A DNA stretch of 64,000 nt from positions 5,769,052 through 5,833,051 of the forward strand of contig NC_091341.1 of NCBI RefSeq assembly GCF_038502225.1. The letters run 5' to 3'. The stretch is from Cherax quadricarinatus (taxonomy: Eukaryota > Arthropoda > Malacostraca > Decapoda > Parastacidae). Within the stretch, counting starts at the first letter, position 1. Every line of letters starts with the position of its first letter. The notes below the pieces were generated by a model. That model saw only the letters and a program-made list of their open reading frames with translations. It had not been told where the DNA came from and did no database searches. The translations under genes and the position numbers were made by a program. Below, piece after piece: positions 9,776 through 20,901 of the stretch.

Positions 9776-10060
9776 CTCTCTTCCCCCCTCTCTAACTCTC
9801 ACTCAACCACACTCCCTATCTCTCTTTATCCCACTTTCTCTCCCTCTTCATCTTCCTTCTCATCTTCCTTCTCATCTTCCCTACTCCTCCTACTCCCCTC
9901 CCACCCATTGCTCTTTCGCCTGTCCCCCTTAGTCTTCCCCCCATCTCTCTTCTCCCTGCTGATATTCCCTCTCCAGCTCACTATCCTTTTCCCCTCCCTG
10001 TCTCCTCCTCCCTTCTCCCCACAACAAACACCCACCTCCACATCACTCTCGGCATAAGTT
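9776..10060 (+). repeat. C/T-rich presumed 5' UTR of alpha LINE copy 2
   Basis: A polypyrimidine tract, including the repeated CATCTTCCTTCT near 9848-9875, directly precedes the decayed ORF1. It resembles 8463-8530. Assignment to the alpha 5' UTR is inferred from position and from the repeated association. Confidence 0.45.
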
Positions 10061-10082
10061 CTTCCTTCTGTGAAAAAGAAAC

Positions 10083-11140
10083 ATGGGACACCAAAAACCT
10101 GGATGGAGAACCAGAGGAATGGTGGATGAAGTGAGGTGGACCTGGGAGAGAGGACTGGGAGGGAGAGCTCAAGCAAAGAGAGGAGTGGGGGAGGAGGCTG
10201 GAAGAGATCAGCAACAAAATGGAAGAGAAAATAGCTGAGTAGAGCAGGAAATGGGAATTACAAATCACAGCAGCTGAAGCTAAGATACAGAGCTTAGTGG
10301 AAGAACTGAAGAGTCTGAAACAGCCTAAATAACCAAAGGACAGTACAGCCATGACACCAAAAGCTACTACATCAGTCACCGATGAGGGAACAGTAGGGCA
10401 CAAAGGAGATATACTGTATGCGATGACTCCATTGGACCCAAGGGGAGCCTGGGAAAAGGCAAGGAGAACAGCAAGAACTAATGAGGGGACTAAAGTCAAT
10501 GAAGGAGCTAGACTATACACAGAGGCTCTAACAGACAACTGCCATGTCCAGTAACAGATTAGCACAGGGACATGGGATAGGGAAGAGACAGTAAGAAGCA
10601 ACGCGTCAATAGCAGGAACTAATTCGAATCAGAGGATGCTGAGGGAAGCACAGTGGGAGGATGAAAGGGAGAGGGCCATTTTTGTCTATGGGCTCCAAGA
10701 AGTAGATGGGGAAACTTATGAGGCAAGGAAACAGGAGGAGAAAAAAAATGATTGAAAGCATCATGAAAGCAATAAGAGAGGACAACATGACCCAGCTGAC
10801 ACATTTTCAGAGAATTGGGTGGTTTGCAAGGGGAAAAAAAGCGTCCAGTCAAAGTGATTTTCAAGGCAGAGTTGGCTTGATACTGAATCCTGCAGAAGAA
10901 AGCAGGCCTAAGGGACAATCAGGCATTCTGGAGTGTGTACCTCAACCGAGACAGAACACAGGAAGAAAGGATGACACTGAAAGAGGGTGCAACGTTGCAA
11001 GAAGGAATGGGAGGCAAGGAGGGTGGAGAGCAGGAGAAATCAGGGCCACGTGGAAGAACAAACAACCCCCTCCAGTACCACCCACAGAAGGAACACAACC
11101 ATGGCAATCCCAAAGCAATCAAACGACCTAACCCGAAACC
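10083..11140 (+). pseudogene. Alpha LINE copy 2 ORF1 (Gag-like), decayed
   Basis: Several frames are needed to follow it. At about 10185-10330 the translation shows heptad-like LEEISNKMEEKIA (stop) then ITAAEAKIQSLVEELKSLKQ, a coiled coil. At about 10640-10870 there is an RNA-binding-like segment (RAIFVYGLQEVDGETYEAR, then HFQRIGWFARGKK). At about 10930-11000 a conserved block VYLNRDRTQEERMTLKE follows, and a basic tail leads into the Pro-rich linker. Internal stops (for example TAG in the coiled coil) and frameshifts show it is dead. The function of the family's ORF1 would be RNA binding in the retrotransposition particle, by analogy with other LINE ORF1 proteins. Confidence 0.7.
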
Positions 11141-11455
11141 CACTCACTCTACCCTCTGCCCCCATCCCCCTCTACATAAACCCCACCCCCACAGTAACCC
11201 TCAGTAACCCGCACATCCCCCTCAGCTCAAACCCCACCCCCACAGAAACCCACAGTAACCCACACAATATACGGCCTCCCATTCCCCTCACCACAACCCC
11301 CTCCCCCACTGTAACCCCCCCATAGGCCCTCTCCCCCATCCCCCTCACCACCACCCCCACTGAAACCCCCCATACGTCCTCTGCCCCCACACCCCACACC
11401 AGAGACCCCACCCCCAAACCAACCCCCTATAGGCCCCTGCCAGGGCACCTGTTCT
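11105..11455 (+). repeat. Proline-rich low-complexity linker of alpha LINE copy 2
   Basis: Imperfect repeats of CCCACCCCCACAGTAACCC type encode Pro/Thr/His-rich sequence between ORF1 and ORF2. A Pro/Ser-rich stretch at about 48220-48370 sits at the same place in another alpha copy, so the linker belongs to the family. Confidence 0.65.
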
Positions 11456-11469
11456 CCCTAACCAACCTC

Positions 11470-14328
11470 TCTTCCCAGACCACAGTTATTGAAAAGAAGT
11501 TGAAGGTTTGGTACACGAACACGGATGGAATAACGAATAAATGTGAGGAGTGGCATGAAAGAATCAAGGAGATGTCCCCAGACATCGTAGCGGTTACAGC
11601 AACAAAACTCACTGGGATAATAACATGCAATCTTCCCACCCGAATATCAGATCCTGAGGAAGGATAGAAGGAGCAGGGGGTGAGGAGAGGTTGTACTACT
11701 AATAAAAAACCGGTGGGCCTATCAAGAAATGGAAGGTATGGACGAGATTGGAGAAAGGGATTACATAGGTACAGTTCAGTCTGGGGAATACAAGGTAGTC
11801 ATTGCAGCGATGTATAACCCATCACAGAACTGCAGGAGGCCAAGAGAGGAATATGATGAGCACAACAGAGCATTGGTGGACCCACTATCTGAGGTGGCAA
11901 GAAGGGCTCACTCGAGTAGAGCAGGTTACTGGTCATGGGAGACTTCAATCACAGGGAGATTGATTGGGAAAACCTGGAGCCACATGGTTGGTCCTGAAAC
12001 ATGGAGAGCCAAGATGATGGATGTGGTGCTGGCAAATCTCATGCACCAACATGTTAGGGATACTACCAGAGACAGAGAGAGAGGGAAGGATGAACCAGCA
12101 AGACTGGACCGTGTGTTCACCCTGAGTAGCTCAGACATTGAGCACATCACTTATGAAAGGCTCCTTGGAGCTAGTGATCATGTAGTTATGAGCCTTGAAT
12201 ACATCGTGGAGCTAAAAGGGGAGAGGGTAACAGGAGTAGAAAGGGAAAAGCTAAACTATGAAAGGGGGAACTACACAGGAATGAGGACCTTCCTGCAGGA
12301 GGTTCAGTGGGAACAGAAGTTGGTAGGAAAATCAGTAAATGAAATGGACTTTGTAACAACAAAATGCAAGGAGGCAGAGGAAAGGTTTGTTCCCAGGAGT
12401 AACAGAAATAAAGGGAAGGACAGAACGAGCCCTTGGTTTACCCGAAGGTGCAGGGAGGCAAAAACTAAGTGCTCTAGAGAATGGAAAAAGTACAGAAGGC
12501 AAAGGACTCGGAAGAATAAAGAAATTAGTCGACGAGCCAGAAACGAGTATGCACAGATAAGGAGGGAAGCGCAGTGGCAGTATGAAAATGACATAGCATC
12601 GAAAGTCAAGTCTGACCTGAAACTAATCTACAGCCACGTCAGGACGAAGACAACAGTCAAGGACCAGGTAATCAGGATGAGGAAAGAAGGTGGGGAGCCC
12701 AACATGAGATTTCAAGAAGTATTTGCAGTGGAGGCTAAAGGGACAATGGGAAGACAAAACAGTGGGGTACAGCAACAAGGGATATACCAACAAGTGTTGG
12801 ATGAATTACACACAACTGAGGAGGAGGTAGAGAAGCTCCTAAGTGACCTTGATACCTCAAAGGCGGTGGGACCGGACATCTCTACGTGGGTCTTTAGAGA
12901 CACTACGTGTGCCACTAATCAAAGTCTTCAACACTTCCCTTGAAACTGGGCAACTACCTGAAGTATGGAAGAAGGCAAATGTAGTCCCCATCTTTAAGAA
13001 GGGAGACAGAAACGAAGCACTAAATTATAGACCAGTGTCACTGACGTGTATAGTAAGCAAAGTCTTGGAAAAGATTATCAGGAGGAGACTGGTGGAGCAC
13101 CTGGAGCGGAACAAGATTATAAACGACAGCCAGCACGGATTCATGGAAGGCAAATCCTATGTCACAAACCTACTAGAGTTTTATGACAAGGTAACTGAAG
13201 TAATAAATGAGAGGGAAGGGTGGGTCGATTGCATTTTCTTGGACTGCACGAATGCCTTCGACACAATTACTCACAAGAGATTAGTACAGAAGCTAGAGGA
13301 ACAGGCACATATAACAGAAAGGGCACTGCAATGGATAAGAGAATACCTAACAGGGAGGCAACAACGAATCATGGTCCGTGATGAGGTATCACAGTGGGCG
13401 ACGGTGACTATCGGGGTCCCACAGGGGTCAGTCCTGGGACCAGTGCTATTCTTGGTATATGTGAACGACATGACGGAAGGGATAGACTCAGAAGTGCCCC
13501 TGTTTGCAGATGACGTGAAGTTAGTGAGGAGAATTTAATCATACACGGACCAGACAGGTCTACAAAGAGACCTGGACAGGCTGGATGCGTGGTCCAGAAA
13601 CTGGCTCCTAGAATTTAACTCCGCCAAATGCAAAGTCATGAAGATTAGAGGAGGGCAAAGAAGACCGCAGACAGAGTATAGGCTAGGAGGCCAAAGGCTG
13701 CAAACCTCACTCAAGGAGAAAGGCCTAGGAGTGAGTATGATACCGAGTACATCGCCAGAAGCACACATTAACCAGATAACTGCTGCGGTATATGGGCGCT
13801 TGGCAAACCTGAGAATAGCGACCCGATACCTCAGTAAGGAATCGTTCAAGGCTTTATACGCTGTGTACGTCAGGCCCATACTGGAGTACGCAACACCAGT
13901 TTGGAACCCACACCTGGTCAAACACGTCAAGAAATTAGAGAAAGTGCAAAGGTTTGCAACAAGGCTAGTTCCAGAGCTAAGGGAAATGTCCTATGAAGAA
14001 AGGTTAAGGGAAATCGGTCTGACAACACTGGAGGACAGGAGGGTCAGGGGAGACATAACGACATACAAAGTACTGCGTGGAATAAACAAGGTGGACAGAG
14101 ACAGGATGTTCCAAAGATGGGACACAGAAACAAGGGGTCACAATTGGAAGCTGGAGACTTAGATGAGTCAAAGGGATGTTAGCGAGTATTTCTTCAGTCA
14201 TAGAGTAGTTAGGAAGTGGAATAGTCTGGCAAGCGATGTAGTGGAGACAGGAACTATACATAGTTTTAAGACGAGGTATGATAAAGCTCATGGAGCAGGG
14301 GGGAGAGGACCTATTAGCGGTCGGTGAA
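11470..14328 (+). pseudogene. Alpha LINE copy 2 ORF2: APE endonuclease plus RT, decayed
   Basis: It starts with LKVWYTNTDGITNK (endonuclease Asn block) at about 11500. A GDFNHREIDWEN block at about 11938-11975 is read only in a shifted frame, and a LGASDHVVMSLEY block lies near 12165-12195. The RT follows with VVPIFKKGDRNEALNYRP, DCTNAFDTITHKR (motif A, FLDCTNAFD), GVPQGSVLGP and FADDVKLVRR, ending near 14328. Visible damage: frameshifts around 11640-11700 and 11930-11980, a frame change and loss at 12880-12945, in-frame TAA at 13536-13538, and in-frame TAG at 14160-14162. With 10083-11140 it forms the most complete alpha element here, about 4.3 kb long. It establishes the family order ORF1, Pro-rich linker, EN-RT, tail. 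Confidence 0.85.
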
Positions 14329-14376
14329 GAGGCGGGGCCAGGAGCTGAGTCTCGACCCCTTCAACCATAATTAGGT
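14329..14376 (+). mobile_element. Alpha LINE 3' tail (copy 2)
   Basis: The conserved tail GAGGCGGGGCCAGGAGCTGA, then CGACCCCTTCAACC, ends in TTAGGTTAGTACACATAC and passes directly into the 22-bp minisatellite. Confidence 0.8.
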
Positions 14377-15142
14377 TAGTACACATACAAGTGTTCTCAT
14401 ATACACATTCAAGTGTTCTCATATACACATTCAAGTGTACTCATATACACATTCAAGTGTACTCATATACACATTCAAGTGTACTCATATACACATTCAA
14501 GTGTACTCATATACACATACAAGTGTACTCATATACACATACAAGTGTTCTCATATACACACATACAAGTGTACTCATATACACATACAAGTGTACTCAT
14601 ATACACATACAAGTGTACTCATATACACATACAAGTGTACTCATATACACATACAAGTGTTCTCTTATACACACATACAAGTGTACTCATATACACATAC
14701 AAGTGTTCTCTTATACACATACAAGTGTTCTCTTATACACACATACAAGTGTACTCATATACACATACAAGTGTACTCATATACACATACAAGTGTACTC
14801 ATATACACATACAAGTGTACTCATATACACATTCAAGTGTACTCATATACACATTCAAGTGTACTCATATACACATTCAAGTGTACTCATATACACATTC
14901 AAGTGTACTCATATACACATTCAAGTGTACTCATATACACATTCAAGTGTACTCATATACACATACAAGTGTTCTCATATACACACATACAAGTGTACTC
15001 ATATACACATACAAGTGTTCTCATATACACACATTCAAGTGTACTCATATACACATACAAGTGTTCTCATATACACACATACAAGTGTACTCATATACAC
15101 ATACAAGTGTTCTCTTATACACATACAAGTGTATGTGTATAT
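14377..15142 (+). repeat. 22-bp minisatellite
   Basis: About 34 units of ACTCATATACACATTCAAGT+GT, with two main variants (ATTCAAG / ATACAAG; GTACTC / GTTCTC) and occasional 24-bp units with an extra AC. The unit contains no stop codon in any forward frame, so three overlapping frames of about 245 codons are open; none is a gene. It is seeded at an alpha LINE tail, as is the short array at 3665. Confidence 0.95.
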
Positions 15143-15270
15143 GAGTATATACACATCTGCACTCTCTCAAACGTCTGTTAAAATTTAATGAAGGAAATTA
15201 TTGATTAAAACATACGTTAATAGAATTACGAATAAAAGAAGATGGTGAATATGGTTTTACAGTGTTTTGA

Positions 15271-17745
15271 AGACCTCCATTGTTAGTGATGTAAGAATGT
15301 GGGAAGTCTGACCTCCATTGTTAGTGATGTAAGAATGTGGGAAGTCTGACCTCCATTGTTAGTGATGTAAGAATGTGGGAAGTCTGACCTCCATTGTTAG
15401 TGATGTAAGAATGTGGGAAGTCTGACCTCCATTGTTAGTGATGTAAGAATGTGGGAAGTCTGACCTCCATTGTTAGTGATGTAAGAATGTGGGAAGTCTG
15501 ACCTCCATTGTTAGTGATGTAAGAATGTGGGGAATCTGACCTCCATTGTTAGTGATGTAAGAATGTGGGGAATCTGACCTCCATTGTTAGTGATGTAAGA
15601 ATGTGGGGAATCTGACCTCCATTGTTAGTGATGTAAGAATGTGGGGAATCTGACCTCCATTGTTAGTGATGTAAGAATGTGGGGAATCTGACCTCCATTG
15701 TTAGTGATGTAAGAATGTGGGAAGTCTGACCTCCATTGTTAGTGATGTAAGAATGTGGGAAGTCTGACCTCCATTGTTAGTGATGTAAGAATGTGGGAAG
15801 TCTGACCTCCATTGTTAGTGATGTAAGAATGTGGGAAGTCTGACCTCCATTGTTAGTGATGTAAGAATGTGGGAAGTCTGACCTCCATTGTTAGTGATGT
15901 AAGAATGTGGGAAGTCTGACCTCCATTGTTAGTGATGTAAGAATGTGGGAAGTCTGACCTCCATTGTTAGTGATGTAAGAATGTGGGAAGTCTGACCTCC
16001 ATTGTTAGTGATGTAAGAATGTGGGAAGTCTGACCTCCATTGTTAGTGATGTAAGAATGTGGGAAGTCTGACCTCCATTGTTTGATGTAAGAATGTGGCA
16101 AGTCTGACCTCCATTGTTTGTGATGCAAGAATGTGGCAAGTCTGACCTCCATTGTTTGATGTAAGAATGTGGCAAGTCTGACCTCCATTGTTAGTGATGT
16201 AAGAATGTGGGAAGTCTGACCTCCATTGTTAGTGATGTAAGAATGTGGGAAGTCTGACCTCCATTGTTTGATGTAAGAATGTGGCAAGTCTGACCTCCAT
16301 TGTTTGTGATGCAAGAATGTGGCAAGTCTGACCTCCATTGTTTGATGTAAGAATGTGGCAAGTCTGACCTCCATTGTTAGTGATGTAAGAATGTGGGAAG
16401 TCTGACCTCCATTGTTTGATGTAAGAATGTGGCAAGTCTGACCTCCATTGTTTGATGTAAGAATGTGGGAAGTCTGACCTCCATTGTTTGTGATGTAAGA
16501 ATGTGGCAAGTCTGACCTCCATTGTTTGATGTAAGAATGTGGCAAGTCTGACCTCCATTGTTAGTGATGTAAGAATGTGGGAAGTCTGACCTCCATTGTT
16601 TGTGATGTAAGAATGTGGCAAGTCTGACCTCCATTGTTTGATGTAAGAATGTGGCAAGTCTGACCTCCATTGTTAGTGATGTAAGAATGTGGCAAGTCTG
16701 ACCTCCATTGTTAGTGATGTAAGAATGTGGCAAGTCTGACCTCCATTGTTAGTGATGTAAGAATGTGGGAAGTCTGACCTCCATTGTTAGTGATGTAAGA
16801 ATGTGGGAAGTCTGACCTCCATTGTTTGTGATGTAAGAATGTGGCAAGTCTGACCTCCATTGTTTGATGTAAGAATGTGGCAAGTCTGACCTCCATTGTT
16901 AGTGATGTAAGAATGTGGGAAGTCTGACCTCCATTGTTAGTGATGTAAGAGTGTGGGAAGTCTGACCTCCATTGTTTGATGTAAGAATGTGGGAAGTCTG
17001 ACCTCCATTGTTTGATGTAAGAATGTGGGAAGTCTGACCTCCATTGTTTGATGTAAGAATGTGGGAAGTCTGACCTCCATTGTTTGATGTAAGAATGTGG
17101 AAAGTCTGACCTCCATTGTTTGATGTAAGAATGTGGGAAGTCTGACCTCCATTGTTAGTGATGTAAGAATGTGGGAAGTCTGACCTCCATTGTTTGATGT
17201 AAGAATGTGGCAAGTCTGACCTCCATTGTTTGATGTAAGAATGTGGGAAGTCTGACCTCCATTGTTAGTGATGTAAGAATGTGGGAAGTCTGACCTCCAT
17301 TGTTTGTGATGTAAGAATGTGGCAAGTCTGACCTCCATTGTTTGATGTAAGAATGTGGCAAGTCTGACCTCCATTGTTAGTGATGTAAGAATGTGGCAAG
17401 TCTGACCTCCATTGTTAGTGATGTAAGAATGTGGCAAGTCTGACCTCCATTGTTTTTGATGTAAGAATGTGGCAAGTCTGACCTCCATTGTTAGTGATGT
17501 AAGAATGTGCCAAGTCTGACCTCTATTGTTGGTGATGTAAGAATGTGGGAAGTCTGACCTCCATTGTTATTGATGTAAGAATGTGGGAAGTCTTACCTCC
17601 ATTGTTAGAGATGTAAGAATGTGGGAAGTCTGACCTCCATTGTTAGTGATGTAAGAATGTGGGAAGTCTGACCTCCATTGTTAGTGATGTAAGAATGTGG
17701 GAAGTCTGACCTCCATTGTTAGTGATGTTAGAATATGGTAAGGCA
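15271..17745 (+). repeat. 36-38-bp minisatellite, about 65 units
   Basis: The unit GACCTCCATTGTTAGTGATG + TAAGAATGTGGGAAGTCT is 38 bp. A 36-bp variant has GTTTGATG, and a 38-bp variant has GTTTGTGATG. Variants are arranged in blocks: uniform GGGAAGTCT units, then five GGGGAATCT units near 15520-15690, uniform again to about 16070, then interspersed GGCAAGTCT units to about 17510, and uniform at the end. The block structure indicates local amplification. Long minus-strand frames (Met-Pro-His-Ser-Tyr repeats) are artefacts. Confidence 0.95.
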
Positions 17746-17925
17746 AAGACATTTTTTGGATGAAGATAATTTCGTGAATTATCTTAAGAAAAGTAAAGAG
17801 TAGCCATAAATAATATAGACGTCTGACTCACTTATCACAACTTCACTTCTCCCACCTCCTCTATATTGACAGGGAAAACATTCACCACCACACACGCCAA
17901 ATAAAAACTTTTTAAGACGAATATA
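17746..17925. other. Unassigned spacer before the beta LINE
   Basis: AT-rich sequence, possibly the 5' leader of the outer beta LINE that starts to code at about 17928. Nothing else is recognised. Confidence 0.4.
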
Positions 17926-18143
17926 AAATGTACCATCTCGGGAGACGCCATCTCTTCATATTTGCAAATATTCAGGGTTTGAAATTTAATAAAAACGACA
18001 AAGTTAGTTATGTCAATGTGCTCCTATCAGAAGCGAATGCCATGTTTGGAGCATTTACAGAAACACACACAAGGGATGTTTTGGACGGAGAGATAAGGAT
18101 AAAAAGCTATAACATGTATAGATGTGATAGAATTAATAGAACA
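17926..18143 (+). pseudogene. Outer beta-related LINE, endonuclease N-terminus (left half)
   Basis: The translation reads LFIFANIQGLKFNKNDKV, then EANAMFGAFTETHTRDV and YRCDRINRT, the N-terminal APE endonuclease blocks (N of ANIQG, E of TETH). It is cut at 18143. The continuation (QGGVGLC...) is found at about 20902, after an inserted beta LINE. Confidence 0.75.
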
Positions 18144-18208
18144 ACAAATATTAGAGCCAGCAAATAGAACTCCCCTAAATTCCACTAACATAACGACATT
18201 TGTCTTTG

Positions 18209-18657
18209 CAGGGTCTAAAGCCGTCAAAAAACAACAAAATTCCTTACAACAAGGGACTGCTCATGGAGTCAAATGCAATGTTTGCAGCATTCACAGAGAC
18301 CCACATAGAGAATCGTTATGACAACGAAATATGGATCCCAGGTTATACCCAATTCAGATGCGACATATTACACAGGCAACAAGGGGTGGGGGGTTGGCCT
18401 GTACGTCACAGAGTTGCACGGAACTACTAAACACCTCAAATGATGTAGTTGAAGTCTTGGCGGTAAAGATTGAAAGCCAAAACCTTGTCATTATGGTGGT
18501 ATACAAGCCTCCAGACGCAACTTCCCAGCAGTTCCAGGAGCAGCTTTTGAAAATTGACCACTGTCTGGAAAATATCCCAACTCCTGCCCCAAACATCTTA
18601 CTACAAGGAGATTTCAACTTGAGGCACCTACAATGGAGGAGTATAGCAATGTTTTAG
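18209..18657 (+). pseudogene. Inner beta LINE endonuclease domain (frameshifted)
   Basis: Two frames are needed: 18209-18427 (AAFTETHIENRYDNEIWIPGY) and 18331-18657 (VEVLAVKIESQNLVIMVVYKPP, LLQGDFNLRH). The frame change lies near the GGGGTGGGGGGTTGG run at 18383-18397, a plausible homopolymer slip. The APE Glu and the Asp/Asn of GDFN are present. The protein then terminates at 18657, before the SDH block. Confidence 0.7.
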
Positions 18658-19397
18658 CAGAGATCACCCCAGGAGGCAGCTCACATGACTAGAAAATACG
18701 CTGGATCTTATCTTCACTAACAACGACGATCTGATATGTAATATAACCATATCAAAGATAGATCACAACATAATAGAGGTACAGACATGTATGCACAGGG
18801 CTCCTGACCAGCAAAATGTGATCGGTAATGAAGTCTCTTCACAAAATTCAATTTTAATAACAAAAACATGCAATGGGATCAAGTTAACCATGTCCTAAAT
18901 GAAACAAGCTGGGAAGATATCCTAAACAACACGGATCCAAACATTTGCCTAGAAAAAATGAACTCTATGGTTCTTGAGTTCTGAAGACACATTCCATTAA
19001 GAAAAACAAAGAGAAGATGTAAACTAGAGAGAGACTTTCCCTATATAGACGCAGGCGAAGAGTCACGGAGCTGCTGAGAGGGGCCATTATATCTGAAATA
19101 CGAAAGGAGTCACTGGTCAATGAAATTGCAAATATCGAACTTTAGCTGAAGGAATCTTACAGGAGACAAGAATCACAGGAAGAACTAAAAGCCATCCAGT
19201 ATTGGGCCCCTTATTAGACGGAATGGGACACACACAGATGACAGTCAAGAAATGAGTGAGATATTAAAGACCCAATACGACTTAGTGTTCAGCGAGCCAC
19301 TGCCCAGAATAAGGGTTGACAGTCCAAACCTAAAATCTGGTCATCTCAAAAATCTCGGATATTATCCTAACTCCACAAGACTTCGAAAAGGCAATAA

Positions 19398-20758
19398 ATG
19401 ACATGCCCATGCACTCTGTCCCAGGCCCAGACTCGTGGAACTACGTGTTCTTCAAGAATTGCGAGAAGCCCCTATCACATGCCTTCAGCATTCTGTGGAG
19501 AGGGAGCATGGACACAGGGGTGGGTCATCCCATTCACACTAAAAACAAGAGACATAGCCCCACTCTACGAAGATGGCAGTAAAGCAATTGCAAAGAGCTA
19601 CAGACCGACAGCACTAACATCCCATATCAAAAAAACTTTAAGAGGGTTCTAATAAGCAAGATCGCCAACCACTTTGATACCCATCTATTACACAACCCAG
19701 GGCAACACGGGTTTAAAGCAGGTCGCTCCTCCCTGTCCCAGCTACTGGACCACTATGACAAGGTCCTGGATGCTGATGAGGATAAAAAAAAATACAGTTG
19801 TAGCATATACAGACTTTGCAAAAGCTTTCGACAACTGTGACTATGGTGTAATAGAACACAAAATGCTTGATAAAGGAATAACAGGAAAAGTTGGTAGATG
19901 GATCTGTAACTTCCTGACAAATAGAACACAAAGAGTAATAGTAAACAGAGTAAAGTCCCAGGCAGCCACAGTGAAAAGCTCTGTTCCACAAGGCACAGTG
20001 CTCGCTCCCATTCTATTCCTCATCCTCATTTCGGACATAGAGATGTCTTACTTTGCGGATGACACCCGGATTGCCACGGCAGTGACCTCCATCGAAGACA
20101 CCGCAAGACTCCAAGCGGACATTAACCAAATCTTCAGATGGACCACTCCAAACAATATGAAGTTCAACGAGGAGAAATTCCACCTACTCAGATATGGAAA
20201 ACTTGAGGAAATTAAAAATGTATCAAGGTATATGATAAATTCTAACCATACAATAGAGTGATAATGTCAGAGGATCTCGCCTTCAAAGACCACAGCAATA
20301 TATCTACCACATCTGTTAGGAAAATGATAGGATGGATAATGAGAACCTTCAAAACTAGGGACGCCAAGCCCATGATGATCCTCTTCAAATCACTTGTTTT
20401 CTCTGGCTGGAATACTGCTGTACACTAACGGCCCCCTTCAAGGCTGGAGACATTGCAGACCTGGAGAGAGTACAAAGAACTTTCACGACACATGTAAGTA
20501 CGATAAGGCATCTAAATTACTGGGAACGGTTGAAGGTCCTTGATTTGTATTCCCTGGAAAGTAGGCGAGAGAGACGCATGATAATATACACTTGGAAGGT
20601 CCTGGTGGGATTGGTATACTGAGAGACAACACAATAACTGTCTGGGGCTCAAGACTGTTCAACTGCCTCCCAGCATACATAAGGGGGATTACCAATAGAC
20701 CCCTGGCTATCTTCAAGAAGGAAATGGACAGGCAGCTAAAGTCAGTACCTGAGTAACC
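19398..20758 (+). pseudogene. Inner beta LINE reverse transcriptase (broken)
   Basis: RT blocks: VPGPDSWNYVF (near 19415-19450, frameshifted), SYRPTALTSHIKK, AYTDFAKAFDNCDYG (motif A), SSVPQGTVLAPILFLIL and SYFADDTRIAT (motif C, about 20050). The C-terminal half (MRTFKTRDAKPM, YWERLKVLDLYSLESRRER) shows a stop near 20260 and further indels. It aligns by eye with the open minus-strand beta copy at 1806-3398. Between motif B and FADD several residues of the usual DKDVSHSTVSS are missing. Confidence 0.78.
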
Positions 20759-20901
20759 GGGCTGTGGTTCGTACGTCAGTTTACGTGTGGCCAGCAGTAA
20801 CAGCCTGGTTGATCAGGCCCTGATCCACCATGAAGTCTGGCCTCAGACCGAACCGCAGGGGCGTTGACCCCCGATACCCTCTCCATGTAAACTCCAAGTC
20901 A

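Larger units (their letters stand above)
18144..20901 (+). mobile_element. Inner beta LINE inserted in the outer copy's endonuclease
   Basis: It begins with a noncoding stretch (18144-18205, including TTTGTCTTTGCAG just before coding). The endonuclease follows (GLKPSKNNKIPYNKGLL, AAFTETHIEN, GDFNLRHLQW near 18606-18640). A decayed linker spans 18660-19400, then RT, then the conserved 3' end (GGGGCGTTGACCCCCGATAC and CTCTCCATGTAAACTCCAAG). The right junction returns to the outer element at about 20902. Joining AATAGAACA to CAGGGAGGAGT restores the endonuclease reading. Any target duplication is only about 3 bases. Confidence 0.78.

Noticed and set aside
14377..15188. Three overlapping ~245-codon frames
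   Set aside because: Artefact of the stop-free 22-bp minisatellite.
15967..17488. Minus-strand frames with HSYI/NNGGQT repeats
   Set aside because: Translation of the 36-38-bp minisatellite; units change frame and carry no recognisable signal.
14377..17745. CRISPR array
   Set aside because: Units are contiguous with no unique spacers, and the context is eukaryotic.
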